Notes: generated by a model not told the origin, from the letters alone. Positions 44,174 to 52,388 are shown, counted from the first letter of the stretch. The stretch is 64,000 nucleotides of DNA from Maridesulfovibrio sp. (GCF_963678865.1 NZ_OY787459.1:2446501-2510500), one strand, 5' to 3'. Numbers and translations: made by a program.

Positions 44174-46381
44174 GTGAAAACAGAAAAAAAATACGCAAGT
44201 ATCAAACACTCCATACCGGGTAGGCTGCGGGTCCGTGTACCGAAGCTAAAACGAGACAAACTCCTTTGCAGCACTATTGAACGCAGCATGCAGCGGGTTA
44301 ACGGAGTCAGCCGGACACGGACAAACCACAAGTGCGCAACATTGGTTATCCGCTACAATCCGCATGATATTACACCTGAAATGATCTTCGAGACAGTCAG
44401 GGAACTGGTAGCCATAAATACGGCTGAAATATGTCCTATCAAACAAAAAAATGAATGCGGATGTCCGCAGGTGAAGTCGGCCCTGCGATACTTTTCATTT
44501 GTGTCGGCAGTGGGCGGGGCTGTGTTGATCAGCGAATCCCTGCTGGGAATCACAGTTGCCCAGACCCTGTTCAGCCCGTTGGGTTTCTTGACAGTGCTTG
44601 CGGCAGCCCCACTGGTCAAAGAGGCCGTAAGCAAGCTGCGTGAAAAAAAATTCGGACTTGAGGGCATCCTCGCCGGAGGTATTGTAGCTGCTGTAATTGC
44701 CGGGGAAGCCATGACCGCCTTTGAAATCCTATGGATTAATGCGGGAGCGGAACTGCTGACAGCATGGATCACCGAACGCTCCCGCCGTGCGATTTCCAGC
44801 ATTCTCGATAATACAACTCACCACACCTTTGTACTTAAGGACGGGGTTGAGGTGGAAACCGAAATAAGTGACCTGCAGAAAGGTGACGTGGTAGTCCTGC
44901 ACACCGGTGAAAAAATCTGCGTAGACGGCTCCATTGTGGATGGACAGGGGCTGATCAACGAAGCACCAATCACCGGGCGAGCGGACTTTATTCACAAGCA
45001 GCAGGATGATCAGGTATTTGCCGGAACATTCGTCCGCGAAGGAGTTATATACGTCAAGGCCGAGGAAGTGGGGGATAAAACCTATCTGGCCCGTATCCTT
45101 CACAAAGTAGAGGACTCTCTTGAAAATAAGACCGACATTGAAACCACAGCTGACAAACTTTCTGTCAGACTGGTCAAAATAGGCTTTGTCTGCACCGTAG
45201 GAACATTAGCCCTGACTCTTGACCCGTGGCGGGCATTCACCGTGCTTCTGGTCATGGCCTGCCCTTGCGCTACGGTCCTTTCCGCTTCCACGCCTATCAG
45301 TGCGGCCATAAGCACCGCAGCAAAAAACAATATCCTGATCAAAGGAGGCAGATATCTTGAAGAAGTAGGCCGCTGTGATGTCGCCTGCTTTGACAAAACC
45401 GGAACCCTGACCGGTAGTGAACCCAGCCTTGAGCATTTACACGTTGCCGGTGAGATAACGGAAGAAGAGCTGTTGACTTATGCCCTTTCCGTTGAAACCC
45501 ACAACCATCACCCGCTGGCGCAAGCCATCAAGCATGAAGCAGAAACCCGAAAACTGGCTCCCCTGCCCCACAATGTCTGTGAATATTTCTTAGGCAAAGG
45601 CATGCGCGCCGAACTCACTGAAAATGAGAACCATTCCACTGAAATTCTGGTCGGAAACAAAAAGCTTACCGAGCAATTCGATGTGCGCATCGGCAACTTG
45701 AGCAGGCAGGTTTCTAGCCTTAAACGCAAGGGGCTTACCGTACTGTACGTGGTCAAAGACAAAGAGCCAATAGGCTTGCTGGCTTTTGCCAATACCATCC
45801 GCCAGGAATCTGCAATCACCCTTGCTTCCCTTGAAGCAGGCGGAGTGACTCGCACCGTCCTCGTTACCGGTGATGAACCCGCAACAGCCAACAACCTTGC
45901 GCAGACCCTCGGTATCCCGGAAATTCACGCATCGGCCATGCCCGAAGAAAAAGCCACACTTGTCCGTAACCTTCAGTCAGAAGGGGGCAAAGTCATGATG
46001 ATTGGTGATGGCATTAACGATGCTCTGGCTCTTGCTCAGGCCGATGTCGGCGTAGCCATGGGAACCGGCGGCGCTGAAGTTGCAGTGGAGGCTGCGGACA
46101 TTGCTCTTGTGGATGATGACCTCAAAGGGCTGATGTATGTACAGCAACTTAGTCAGGACACTACAAGAATCGCCTATCAGAACTTCTGGCTGGCGACAGG
46201 ATCAAATATAGCGGGAGTAATTATGGGTGCCACCGGGTACCTTTCCCCGGTAATGGCCGGACTCCTGCACATTCTTCATACTATGGGAGTAATAGCCAAC
46301 TCTTCAAGGCTGCTCCTGCATTCCCCCGAATCAATCAAAATCGAAAAAGGCAAAATCCATGAACTTCCACAAAATTGTTGA
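44174..46381 (+). CDS. P1B-type heavy-metal ATPase with Arg-rich N-terminus, ferrosome type (ATPase 1)
   Basis: 735 residues. An HMA-like N-terminal domain (about 10-75) has PGRLRVRVP (R17, R19, R21) where CxxC would be, then a Cys-rich stretch (CPIKQKNECGC). Membrane motif CPC is C363-P364-C365; the phosphorylated residue is D407 in FDKTGTLTG; HP motif in HNHHPLAQAI; hinge GDGINDALALAQ. The A-domain motif reads TGR (R269) instead of TGE, unusual for an active pump. In ferrosome systems a P1B-6 ATPase sits in the vesicle membrane and is needed for iron loading; FezB-like role is inferred. Overlaps the next gene by 23 bp. Confidence 0.87.
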   Translation: MKTEKKYASIKHSIPGRLRVRVPKLKRDKLLCSTIERSMQRVNGVSRTRTNHKCATLVIRYNPHDITPEMIFETVRELVAINTAEICPIKQKNECGCPQVKSALRYFSFVSAVGGAVLISESLLGITVAQTLFSPLGFLTVLAAAPLVKEAVSKLREKKFGLEGILAGGIVAAVIAGEAMTAFEILWINAGAELLTAWITERSRRAISSILDNTTHHTFVLKDGVEVETEISDLQKGDVVVLHTGEKICVDGSIVDGQGLINEAPITGRADFIHKQQDDQVFAGTFVREGVIYVKAEEVGDKTYLARILHKVEDSLENKTDIETTADKLSVRLVKIGFVCTVGTLALTLDPWRAFTVLLVMACPCATVLSASTPISAAISTAAKNNILIKGGRYLEEVGRCDVACFDKTGTLTGSEPSLEHLHVAGEITEEELLTYALSVETHNHHPLAQAIKHEAETRKLAPLPHNVCEYFLGKGMRAELTENENHSTEILVGNKKLTEQFDVRIGNLSRQVSSLKRKGLTVLYVVKDKEPIGLLAFANTIRQESAITLASLEAGGVTRTVLVTGDEPATANNLAQTLGIPEIHASAMPEEKATLVRNLQSEGGKVMMIGDGINDALALAQADVGVAMGTGGAEVAVEAADIALVDDDLKGLMYVQQLSQDTTRIAYQNFWLATGSNIAGVIMGATGYLSPVMAGLLHILHTMGVIANSSRLLLHSPESIKIEKGKIHELPQNC

Positions 46382-46676
46382 GCTGGAAAAGTACCTTGAC
46401 GTGGCCCACCACATACCGGGCCGGATCAGGGTAAAATTCAGCCCGCTCATTTTAACCAGACCGGCAGCACTTGCGGCCATGAAGGAACACTCCGAAATGC
46501 CCGACGCTATCAAGGATGCCAGAGTAAACATGTCCGCCAGGTCAGTGGTAATTGAGTACGACCCCGATGATATCCGCCCTGAATTAATAGAAGAACTAAT
46601 TCAGGGGACGGACAAAGAAAAAAAAGCACAGATCATCAGCGACCTCTACGGAAGACTGATGAAAAACGCTTCATAA
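46359..46676 (+). CDS. Free-standing HMA-like protein with Arg-rich motif
   Basis: 105 residues. One HMA-like fold with IPGRIRVKF (R22, R24, K26) in place of the metal-binding CxxC, and VVIEYDPDDI as the last strand. This is the same motif as in the N-terminus of ATPase 1 (IPGRLRVRVP). It could bind an acidic partner or a phosphate/iron mineral surface, or dock onto the ATPase. Its start overlaps the ATPase gene by 23 bp, implying translational coupling. FezC-like by context. Confidence 0.75.
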   Translation: MNFHKIVELEKYLDVAHHIPGRIRVKFSPLILTRPAALAAMKEHSEMPDAIKDARVNMSARSVVIEYDPDDIRPELIEELIQGTDKEKKAQIISDLYGRLMKNAS

Positions 46677-46710
46677 CCAACCCCCTGAAACACAATTACA
46701 GGAGCCAGAC

Positions 46711-47511
46711 ATGAGCACTGAAACAAGTCATTCCGAAGCAGAACACACTGCACCGCAGCAGCCCAATACTTCCCAGCCGGTGATGGGGCCGGATCAGGGG
46801 CAGCCTCATTTTTCATACACCACCCCCGGTGACCCTTATCAGGGAGCTCCGGTTTCCGGGTACGTGCAAGCTGCTGACGTTGGCGGACAGCAACCCATAC
46901 AGCAGATGCCACAACAACCGGTACAGCAGCCGGTTTACCAGCAACCTATGCAGCAGGTTCCGCAACAGCCAATGCAACAACCGGCATATCAGCAACCTAT
47001 GCAGCAGGTCCCGCAACAGCCAATGCAACAACCGGCATACCAGCAGCCTATGCAGCAGGTTCCGCAACAGCAGGTATACGGGCAACCAGTCTATTACGGA
47101 CAGCCTGTGTATGGACAAACCGTATACGGACAAACCTACCAGCAGCCGTTGCAACAAGTACCTCAACAGCCGGCACAACAACCTGTGCAGCAGGCCCCGG
47201 CAGTGGCACCCAACACATCCGAAGAACAAATTAAACATTTTGTAGACCTTGTTAAAGACACTGCGGAAGGCAAAGCAGATCCTGCAAGTTTTCTCAGTTT
47301 TTTCAACGGCATTGACGACGGGTTCTGGAAAGGCCTGCTTGTGGGGGCGGGCATAACTTTTGCCTGCACCAGCAAGACCGTAAGGTCCATCTTCACTTCC
47401 GGCGGCAAGGAAGAAATGTCCGCAGAAGAAAAGGAACGTATGGAAGATCTCAAGGCCGAACAAGAATACATGGCCGCACAGACAGCTAAAGAATCAGCAG
47501 AAAAGGAGTAA
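46711..47511 (+). CDS. Pro/Gln-rich repeat protein with C-terminal membrane segment
   Basis: 266 residues. Residues about 50-165 are low-complexity P/Q/Y, with a 17-residue unit (YQQPMQQVPQQPMQQPA) repeated twice plus a part, then VYGQ repeats. The C-terminal third (about 170-240) is ordered: DDGFWKGLLVGAGITFACTS then a basic amphipathic stretch and an acidic tail. KGLLVGAG matches KGFLVGAG in the next gene. The disordered part could form a scaffold or condensate around the mineral; this is inference. AGGAGCCAG precedes the ATG. Confidence 0.75.
   Translation: MSTETSHSEAEHTAPQQPNTSQPVMGPDQGQPHFSYTTPGDPYQGAPVSGYVQAADVGGQQPIQQMPQQPVQQPVYQQPMQQVPQQPMQQPAYQQPMQQVPQQPMQQPAYQQPMQQVPQQQVYGQPVYYGQPVYGQTVYGQTYQQPLQQVPQQPAQQPVQQAPAVAPNTSEEQIKHFVDLVKDTAEGKADPASFLSFFNGIDDGFWKGLLVGAGITFACTSKTVRSIFTSGGKEEMSAEEKERMEDLKAEQEYMAAQTAKESAEKE
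46936..47070 (+). repeat. 51-bp tandem repeat inside the Pro/Gln-rich gene
   Basis: Two near-identical 51-bp units at 46936-46986 and 46987-47037 plus about 33 bp of a third. The unit length is a multiple of three, so copy number can vary without a frameshift. Confidence 0.85.
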
Positions 47512-47514
47512 AGA

Positions 47515-47832
47515 ATGAGTCAGGATTACAACAACGACTACGTATACAATTATCAGGACCCGCAGCTTACCGAGCAACAGCGGGTTGATTCCTTGCAGCA
47601 GGTGGAACCTGCACAGAAGGAAACATCAGTAAAAAGCTGGGTCAATTTTACTGATTCCCGCTACCTGAAAGGATTTCTTGTCGGCGCAGGTGTGGCACTG
47701 GTCGCTTCCAATCCCAAAGTCCAGAAAGCTGTTGTTTCCGGGGTAGTCAAATCATGGTCCGCTGTTCAGGGCGGCATCGAAGAAGCAAAAGAAAAAATTC
47801 AGGACATCAAAGCCGAAGCGCAGTCTTCATAG
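47515..47832 (+). CDS. Small membrane protein sharing the KGxLVGAG motif
   Basis: 105 residues. A Tyr/Gln-rich N-terminus (residues 1-40), then RYLKGFLVGAGVALVAS as membrane segment (about 50-67), VQKAVVSGVVKSW, and a charged coiled-coil tail (EEAKEKIQDIKAEA). It begins 4 bp after the stop of the Pro/Gln-rich gene and looks like a shorter relative of it. Resembles YtxH-like proteins in layout. Probable structural component of the compartment membrane by context. Confidence 0.72.
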   Translation: MSQDYNNDYVYNYQDPQLTEQQRVDSLQQVEPAQKETSVKSWVNFTDSRYLKGFLVGAGVALVASNPKVQKAVVSGVVKSWSAVQGGIEEAKEKIQDIKAEAQSS

Positions 47833-47836
47833 GTTT

Positions 47837-47975
47837 GCCTCCGGCATTTGGGGAAGGGAAATTTTTGAAAAAGTTCCCCTTCCCCAGCCCCCAACCCTTC
47901 AAAATATTTAATATGCTTCGCAACTAGCGCCTTTAAGCGGCCTTAGAAATATTGATCAAAAAACGCGAAGCACAT
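47837..47975. repeat. Dispersed repeat copy within the ferrosome cluster
   Basis: Carries the GCCTCCGGC end, a strong hairpin GGGGAAGGGAA / TTCCCCTTCCCC at 47850-47885, and ACGCGAAGCACATCAAAT, which matches the repeat at 63477 (GCGCGAAGCGCATCAAAT). It splits the cluster into two gene blocks and may weaken read-through. Confidence 0.55.
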
Positions 47976-48008
47976 CAAATTGCATTTAATTCCCTGAGGG
48001 TTATTACG

Positions 48009-48275
48009 ATGAACGCTTTACCTGAAAAAAATGCTTTGATTAAAAGCAAAGACCAAAAGCCATTCCGTCAGTGCAAGGACTGTCCCCTCACTCCCAGTAA
48101 AACCAAGACAGCTGCCAAGGTGGGAATGGTTGCCACGCTTGGAGCCTCAGTTGCTTCCGGTGTGCTTAAGTTCAAAGGGGCGAAACCGCTGCACCTCTGG
48201 GCCTCTTTTGCTTTTGTCGGATTCACAGCTTTGCATTGGGCGGTTTCCAAAAGACCGCAGAGGATCGCCAGATGA
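48009..48275 (+). CDS. Small membrane protein with Cys-containing N-terminus
   Basis: 88 residues from the ATG at 48009, chosen for GAGGG upstream; a longer frame starts at 47952. FRQCKDCPLT has a CxxC pair (residues near 20-23). Two hydrophobic segments follow (VGMVATLGASVASGVLK, about 36-52; LHLWASFAFVGFTALHWAV, about 60-78) with HLWAS and HW histidines, a layout like small haem- or metal-binding membrane proteins. It overlaps the second ATPase gene by 4 bp (ATGA). Confidence 0.7.
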   Translation: MNALPEKNALIKSKDQKPFRQCKDCPLTPSKTKTAAKVGMVATLGASVASGVLKFKGAKPLHLWASFAFVGFTALHWAVSKRPQRIAR

Positions 48276-50395
48276 TCGGAACTCCGAACAGAAAAAAACG
48301 TTTTGAAATTGTCCATGAACTGCCTAAACGGATCAGGCTTAAGTCGCTGATTCTGCTTGCTCCGGATCTGGACCTCAACTATCTGCAGGCCGGTGTGGAA
48401 TCCCTGCCGGGAGTAAAATCGGTCCGTATCAACGGCCCGGCCTTTTCCGTTGCCGTGGAGTATGATGGAACCCGCGAAGTTCGTTCTTCCATTCTGGCCG
48501 CACTGGACTTTATTCCCAAGGAAGCTTTCCTTAAAGGCGCTGAAAAAGAACACGGAGTAGACCTGCTTGAAGTGGGAGCGCGTACGGCTGCGGCTGCTGC
48601 AACCCCTTTCCTGCCCCTGCCTGTGCAAGCGGCAACAAGCTGGATACTGGGAATTCCCGGTATAGTGAACGGGCTTGAAACCCTTTTCTCCCGCGGGGTC
48701 AAAATCGAAGTGCTGGATGGAACAGTCAAAGCACTCTCCCTCTTACGCGGAGATTACTTCACCTCCAACTCCGTGGGCGCCCTGCTCAGCCTCGGCGAAT
48801 ACCTTGAGGATCAATCTGAACAGAAATCAACCGGCTTGCTCAAGACCCTGCTCAAACCTCAGGTAGGAAAAATATGGATAGAAAAAGACGGCCGTGAAAT
48901 AGAAATAGACTTCAACGATCTGCAAGTAGGTGACATTGTTGTCTGCGGTGCCGGGGAACTCATTCCCATTGAAGGGACCATTGTTGAAGGCGACGGTTCA
49001 GTCAACCAGAGCTCCATTACCGGTGAATCCTTTCCCGTCCACCTCCAAACAGGAGATTCCACTCTATCCGGCGCAGTGGTTGAAGAAGGTACCCTGAAAA
49101 TCAGGGCTGATAAGGTCGGAGCTGAAACAGGCATGGCCCGCATCAACCGCTATCTGGAAAACTCCCTGCGTTCACAGTCAAAAAGCCAGATCAAATCAGC
49201 CGAGCTGGCCGACAAACTGGTCCCCCTGACTTTCGGGGCCGGACTAGGTGTATACGCATTGACCGGGGATGCCGCCCGCGCTGCATCGGTCCTGACTGTA
49301 GACTACTCCTGCGCCATAAAACTCTCCACCCCGGTTGCCACCCGTACTTCCATGTACACTGCCAGCCAGTGCGGTGTTCTGCTGAAGGGCGGACAGGCCC
49401 TTGACAACCTCGCGGCAATAGACACCATTGTCTTTGACAAAACCGGAACCCTGACCAAGGGAAAACTCATTGTCACCGACATTGTCCCCATGCCCCTTTA
49501 TGAAGAGAAGGAATTGCTTTCCATTGCCGCCGGAGCTGAAGAACATTACGGACACCCGGTTGCAAAAGCGGTGGTAAACGAAGCAAAGAACCGAGGAATA
49601 GCCCTGCCGGCCGTAAGCGGAGTCGACTTCATCGTAGCCCACGGTGTTTCCGCTTATGTGGATGGTAAACGTGTTCTTGTAGGCAGCCAGCATTTTGTTG
49701 AAGAAGACGAACATGTTGACTGCTCCTATATAGAAAAAAAAGCCCGCCAGTTGCGCAATGCTGGAAAGAATCTTCTCTTTGTAGCCATGGGTGAAGAACT
49801 GATCGGCGTTATTGCCATGCGCGATGAACTGCGTCCCGAAGCCCTTGAGGCCCTCGAAGCATTCAAAGCCTCCGGGATCAAACGAATTGAGATACTGACC
49901 GGGGACCACCGCTCCACGGCATTGGCCCTTGCTGCCCAACTGCCTCCTGTGGACGCAGTACACTGGGAACTCAAGCCCGAAGACAAAGCGAATATCGTCA
50001 AAGAGCTCAAGGAAGGCGGGTCCAGAGTGGCCTTTGCCGGAGACGGGGTCAACGACACCCCGGCCCTTGTCTGCGCAGATGTGGGCATCTGCATGCCCTC
50101 AGGAGCAGACCTTGCCCGCGAATCAGCTCAGGTGGTCATGCTTAATGAAGACATGAGAACCCTTGTGGAAGCCCACCGCATCGCGATTACCAACCGCGAG
50201 ACCTTGAGCAACTGCCTATGGTCCGCAGTGGTCATCAACTCTGCCACCCTGCTGTTGGCCGGGATGGGCAAAATATCGACCCTCGCCGCCGCCATGACTC
50301 ATAACCTCAGCACCGTAGGCATACTCGGCTATGCGGCCATGAAAACCTCTTCCGCAGGGCCAAAAGATCCAGAGTCAGCAAAGGAGATCAACTAA
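48272..50395 (+). CDS. P1B-type heavy-metal ATPase with SCA membrane motif, ferrosome type (ATPase 2)
   Basis: 707 residues from the ATG at 48272, overlapping the previous stop. HMA-like N-terminus with LPKRIRLKS (R20, R22, K24) and no CxxC. A-domain TGES (E252), phosphorylation D389 in FDKTGTLTKG, HP in HYGHPVAKAV, hinge GDGVNDTPALV. The transmembrane metal motif is DYSCAIKLSTP (S346-C347-A348), not CPC. Catalytic residues are complete, so this is probably the working pump. I recall SCA-type, CxxC-less pumps among the ferrosome P1B-6 ATPases, but cannot check it here. Which ion is moved (Fe assumed) is inference. Confidence 0.87.
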   Translation: MIGTPNRKKRFEIVHELPKRIRLKSLILLAPDLDLNYLQAGVESLPGVKSVRINGPAFSVAVEYDGTREVRSSILAALDFIPKEAFLKGAEKEHGVDLLEVGARTAAAAATPFLPLPVQAATSWILGIPGIVNGLETLFSRGVKIEVLDGTVKALSLLRGDYFTSNSVGALLSLGEYLEDQSEQKSTGLLKTLLKPQVGKIWIEKDGREIEIDFNDLQVGDIVVCGAGELIPIEGTIVEGDGSVNQSSITGESFPVHLQTGDSTLSGAVVEEGTLKIRADKVGAETGMARINRYLENSLRSQSKSQIKSAELADKLVPLTFGAGLGVYALTGDAARAASVLTVDYSCAIKLSTPVATRTSMYTASQCGVLLKGGQALDNLAAIDTIVFDKTGTLTKGKLIVTDIVPMPLYEEKELLSIAAGAEEHYGHPVAKAVVNEAKNRGIALPAVSGVDFIVAHGVSAYVDGKRVLVGSQHFVEEDEHVDCSYIEKKARQLRNAGKNLLFVAMGEELIGVIAMRDELRPEALEALEAFKASGIKRIEILTGDHRSTALALAAQLPPVDAVHWELKPEDKANIVKELKEGGSRVAFAGDGVNDTPALVCADVGICMPSGADLARESAQVVMLNEDMRTLVEAHRIAITNRETLSNCLWSAVVINSATLLLAGMGKISTLAAAMTHNLSTVGILGYAAMKTSSAGPKDPESAKEIN

Positions 50396-51108
50396 TGTCC
50401 CTGACACTTGATAAAGCACCACAAGAAAAACCCCTGATACTAAGGGGAATCAGCAGCGATTCGCTCAAAACAAGATTTGAACGCATGGGACTGCACATAG
50501 GTTCAGAACTGGAAATTATGTCCGAGGACTCGGTCCAGCACCCGGTCCGCATCAAAGGACCGCAAGGCGAAGTCCTACTGGCCGCGGGGATGGCTTCGAA
50601 AATAATCGTCCATCACGATGACGGTCACAAAACCCCGGTTTTTGAAATGAATCCCGGCGAAAAAGGACACATTGAAGGACTGACCGCGGGGTCATACCTT
50701 GAAAAAAGCCTCAAAATTCTCGGAATATCCGAAGGCGATGACATTGAACTGATCCGCTGCCTGCCCCCCATGGAATACAAGACCGTGGTCGACGGCAAAA
50801 GGACCAGCCTGACCGAAGGAATGGCCGCAAAACTCTGGGGGGAGTGCGATAAAACCCCCTGCCAACTGGCGACTTGCGGTAAAGGCCGTCCCTTTGAGGT
50901 AAAAAACATCCTCGGCGGCCCGAGGGCTGCCCAATCAATAGCTTCCATCGGCATCAGGCCCGGCGCCACAGTTACACTTGAAACAGTGGAGCCGGCACGG
51001 TCCATCGGCATGACCACCGAAGCCAGAATAATCATTATGACCAAAGAAGGCTTGCGCCTGCACCTGCGACAGGATCAGGCTGAGATTATGTTTGTATCTG
51101 AACTTTAA
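50395..51108 (+). CDS. Protein with three FeoA-like domains
   Basis: 237 residues. Three SH3-like FeoA repeats: about 13-73 (LKTRFERMGLHIGSELEIM), about 82-148 (LEKSLKILGISEGDDIELI) and about 166-235 (AAQSIASIGIRPGATVTLE). Each has the helix-glycine-loop-strand (LGI-x-GD/A-x-I/V) signature of FeoA. A Cys pair and more lie in the linker (C151, C156, C161). No signal peptide or helix, so it is cytosolic. The ATG overlaps the stop of ATPase 2 (TAATG). Last gene of the cluster; it may regulate the pump the way FeoA serves FeoB. Confidence 0.8.
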   Translation: MSLTLDKAPQEKPLILRGISSDSLKTRFERMGLHIGSELEIMSEDSVQHPVRIKGPQGEVLLAAGMASKIIVHHDDGHKTPVFEMNPGEKGHIEGLTAGSYLEKSLKILGISEGDDIELIRCLPPMEYKTVVDGKRTSLTEGMAAKLWGECDKTPCQLATCGKGRPFEVKNILGGPRAAQSIASIGIRPGATVTLETVEPARSIGMTTEARIIIMTKEGLRLHLRQDQAEIMFVSEL

Positions 51109-51175
51109 TGCTCTCCCCGGATCTCATCCCCTTAACAAATCTGCAGGCAAGCAATTTTAAAAAGTGCACCTGTAA

Positions 51176-51216
51176 AAAGACCGTAAAATCTCATGAGATA
51201 TTACGGTCTTTTTTTT
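51176..51216 (+). terminator. Rho-independent terminator of the ferrosome cluster
   Basis: AGACCGTAA pairs with TTACGGTCT; the inner ATCTCATGAGAT is itself palindromic. A run of eight T follows. Confidence 0.93.
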
Positions 51217-51236
51217 GCACATTGGTGAACTCAAAG

Positions 51237-51330
51237 AGGCGAAGCCAAACTAAAAAAGTTTGGGATGCTTAAACCCTTTTCAAAGGGTTTAAACCGCCGG
51301 GGCAAAATCTTTAATAAGAGCGCTTAGCAC
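51237..51330. repeat. Degenerate dispersed repeat
   Basis: Contains AAACCCTTTTCAAAGGGTTT as a hairpin and CCGCCGGGGC, GAGCGCTTAGCACATCAA, which resemble the copies at 3153, 47837 and 63477. Between the cluster terminator and the end of rlmN. Confidence 0.5.
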
Positions 51331-51335
51331 ATCAA

Positions 51336-52388
51336 TTATTTTATCTGATCTGCCTTTAACTGCCCGCAGGCGGCCTTGATATCCTGTCCCATGGATCTGC
51401 GGATGGTTGCAGTTATCTTTTTATCCCAGAGGTATTTTTCAAAGGCGAGCACTTTTTCCCTTGTAGGAGCCTTGTAGAGCGGCTCGTCACCTGGGTTGTA
51501 GGCAATAAGGTTGACCTTGCAGCGGCGATGCCCGAGCAGTTTGACCAACTGCTTGGCATGCTCGATGGAATCATTGACTCCGCCAAGAAGAAGATATTCG
51601 TAGGTAACCTTTTCACGCGGCTTGAGCGGGAAACGGTCCATGGCGGCCAAAAGGTCTTCGATATGGGTTTTGGCTGCCTTGGGCATTATCTTTTCGCGCA
51701 GCTCCTGAGTGGGAGCATGCAGGGAAATGGCCGGAAGGGTCAGCCCTGTCCTGCCCAGTTCTTCAAGCTGTTTGACGAAACCAACCGAAGAAACCGTTAT
51801 GCGCCGGGGAACAAAGGAAAGTCCGTCCGGGTTGTTGAGATTACGCAGAGTACGGATAAGGTTTTCAAGGTTGAGCAGAGGCTCTCCCATCCCCATAAAG
51901 ACTAAATTTTTGAGCGGATCAAGATTGTTCTCACGCAAATATTTGCGCCCGGCCAGAACCTGTCCAAGCATTTCGGACATGGACATATTGCGTTCAAATC
52001 CCATCAACCCGGTGTTGCAGAAGGTGCAAGCCATGGCACACCCAACCTGTGTGGAAAGACACTGGGTGTAGCGCCCTTCCATAGGGATAAGCACCGTCTC
52101 CACAAGGGCTCCGTCACTTAAACGCAGAAGCAGCTTGATGGTGCCGTCCTTGCTGGTCTGAACCACATCCACCTGAGGGTGGTTTATGACCGCTTTACTT
52201 TTCAGGTCTTCACGCAGCTTTTTGGCAAGGTTGGTCATGGAATCAAAATCCTCAACCCCTTTCTGCCAGAGCCACTGCCAGATCTGGGCAGCTCGAAAAC
52301 GGGGAGCCTTCAACTCCTTTGCGACGAATTGTTCCAACTCGCCGTATTCCAAATCAAGTATGTCTATCATTGTATCTTTGTGTGGCAT
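51336..52388 (-). CDS. rlmN: Dual-specificity 23S rRNA/tRNA adenine C2-methyltransferase RlmN
   Basis: 350 residues, radical-SAM enzyme. Its 4Fe-4S motif is C117-x3-C121-x2-C124 (GCAMACTFC). The C-terminal resolving cysteine is C341 in IKAACGQL, and VFMGMGEPLLN is the conserved glycine-rich SAM-binding motif. It methylates A2503 of 23S rRNA and A37 of some tRNAs. The start at 52388 overlaps the stop of the glycosyltransferase gene by one base; a downstream ATG at 52370 (MIDIL) is an alternative. Confidence 0.95.
   Translation of the reverse strand: MPHKDTMIDILDLEYGELEQFVAKELKAPRFRAAQIWQWLWQKGVEDFDSMTNLAKKLREDLKSKAVINHPQVDVVQTSKDGTIKLLLRLSDGALVETVLIPMEGRYTQCLSTQVGCAMACTFCNTGLMGFERNMSMSEMLGQVLAGRKYLRENNLDPLKNLVFMGMGEPLLNLENLIRTLRNLNNPDGLSFVPRRITVSSVGFVKQLEELGRTGLTLPAISLHAPTQELREKIMPKAAKTHIEDLLAAMDRFPLKPREKVTYEYLLLGGVNDSIEHAKQLVKLLGHRRCKVNLIAYNPGDEPLYKAPTREKVLAFEKYLWDKKITATIRRSMGQDIKAACGQLKADQIK

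Noticed and set aside
46813-47463. 216-residue Leu-rich minus-strand frame
   Set aside because: It is the antisense reading of the CAG/CAA-rich repeat (LLHRLL pattern), not a real membrane protein.
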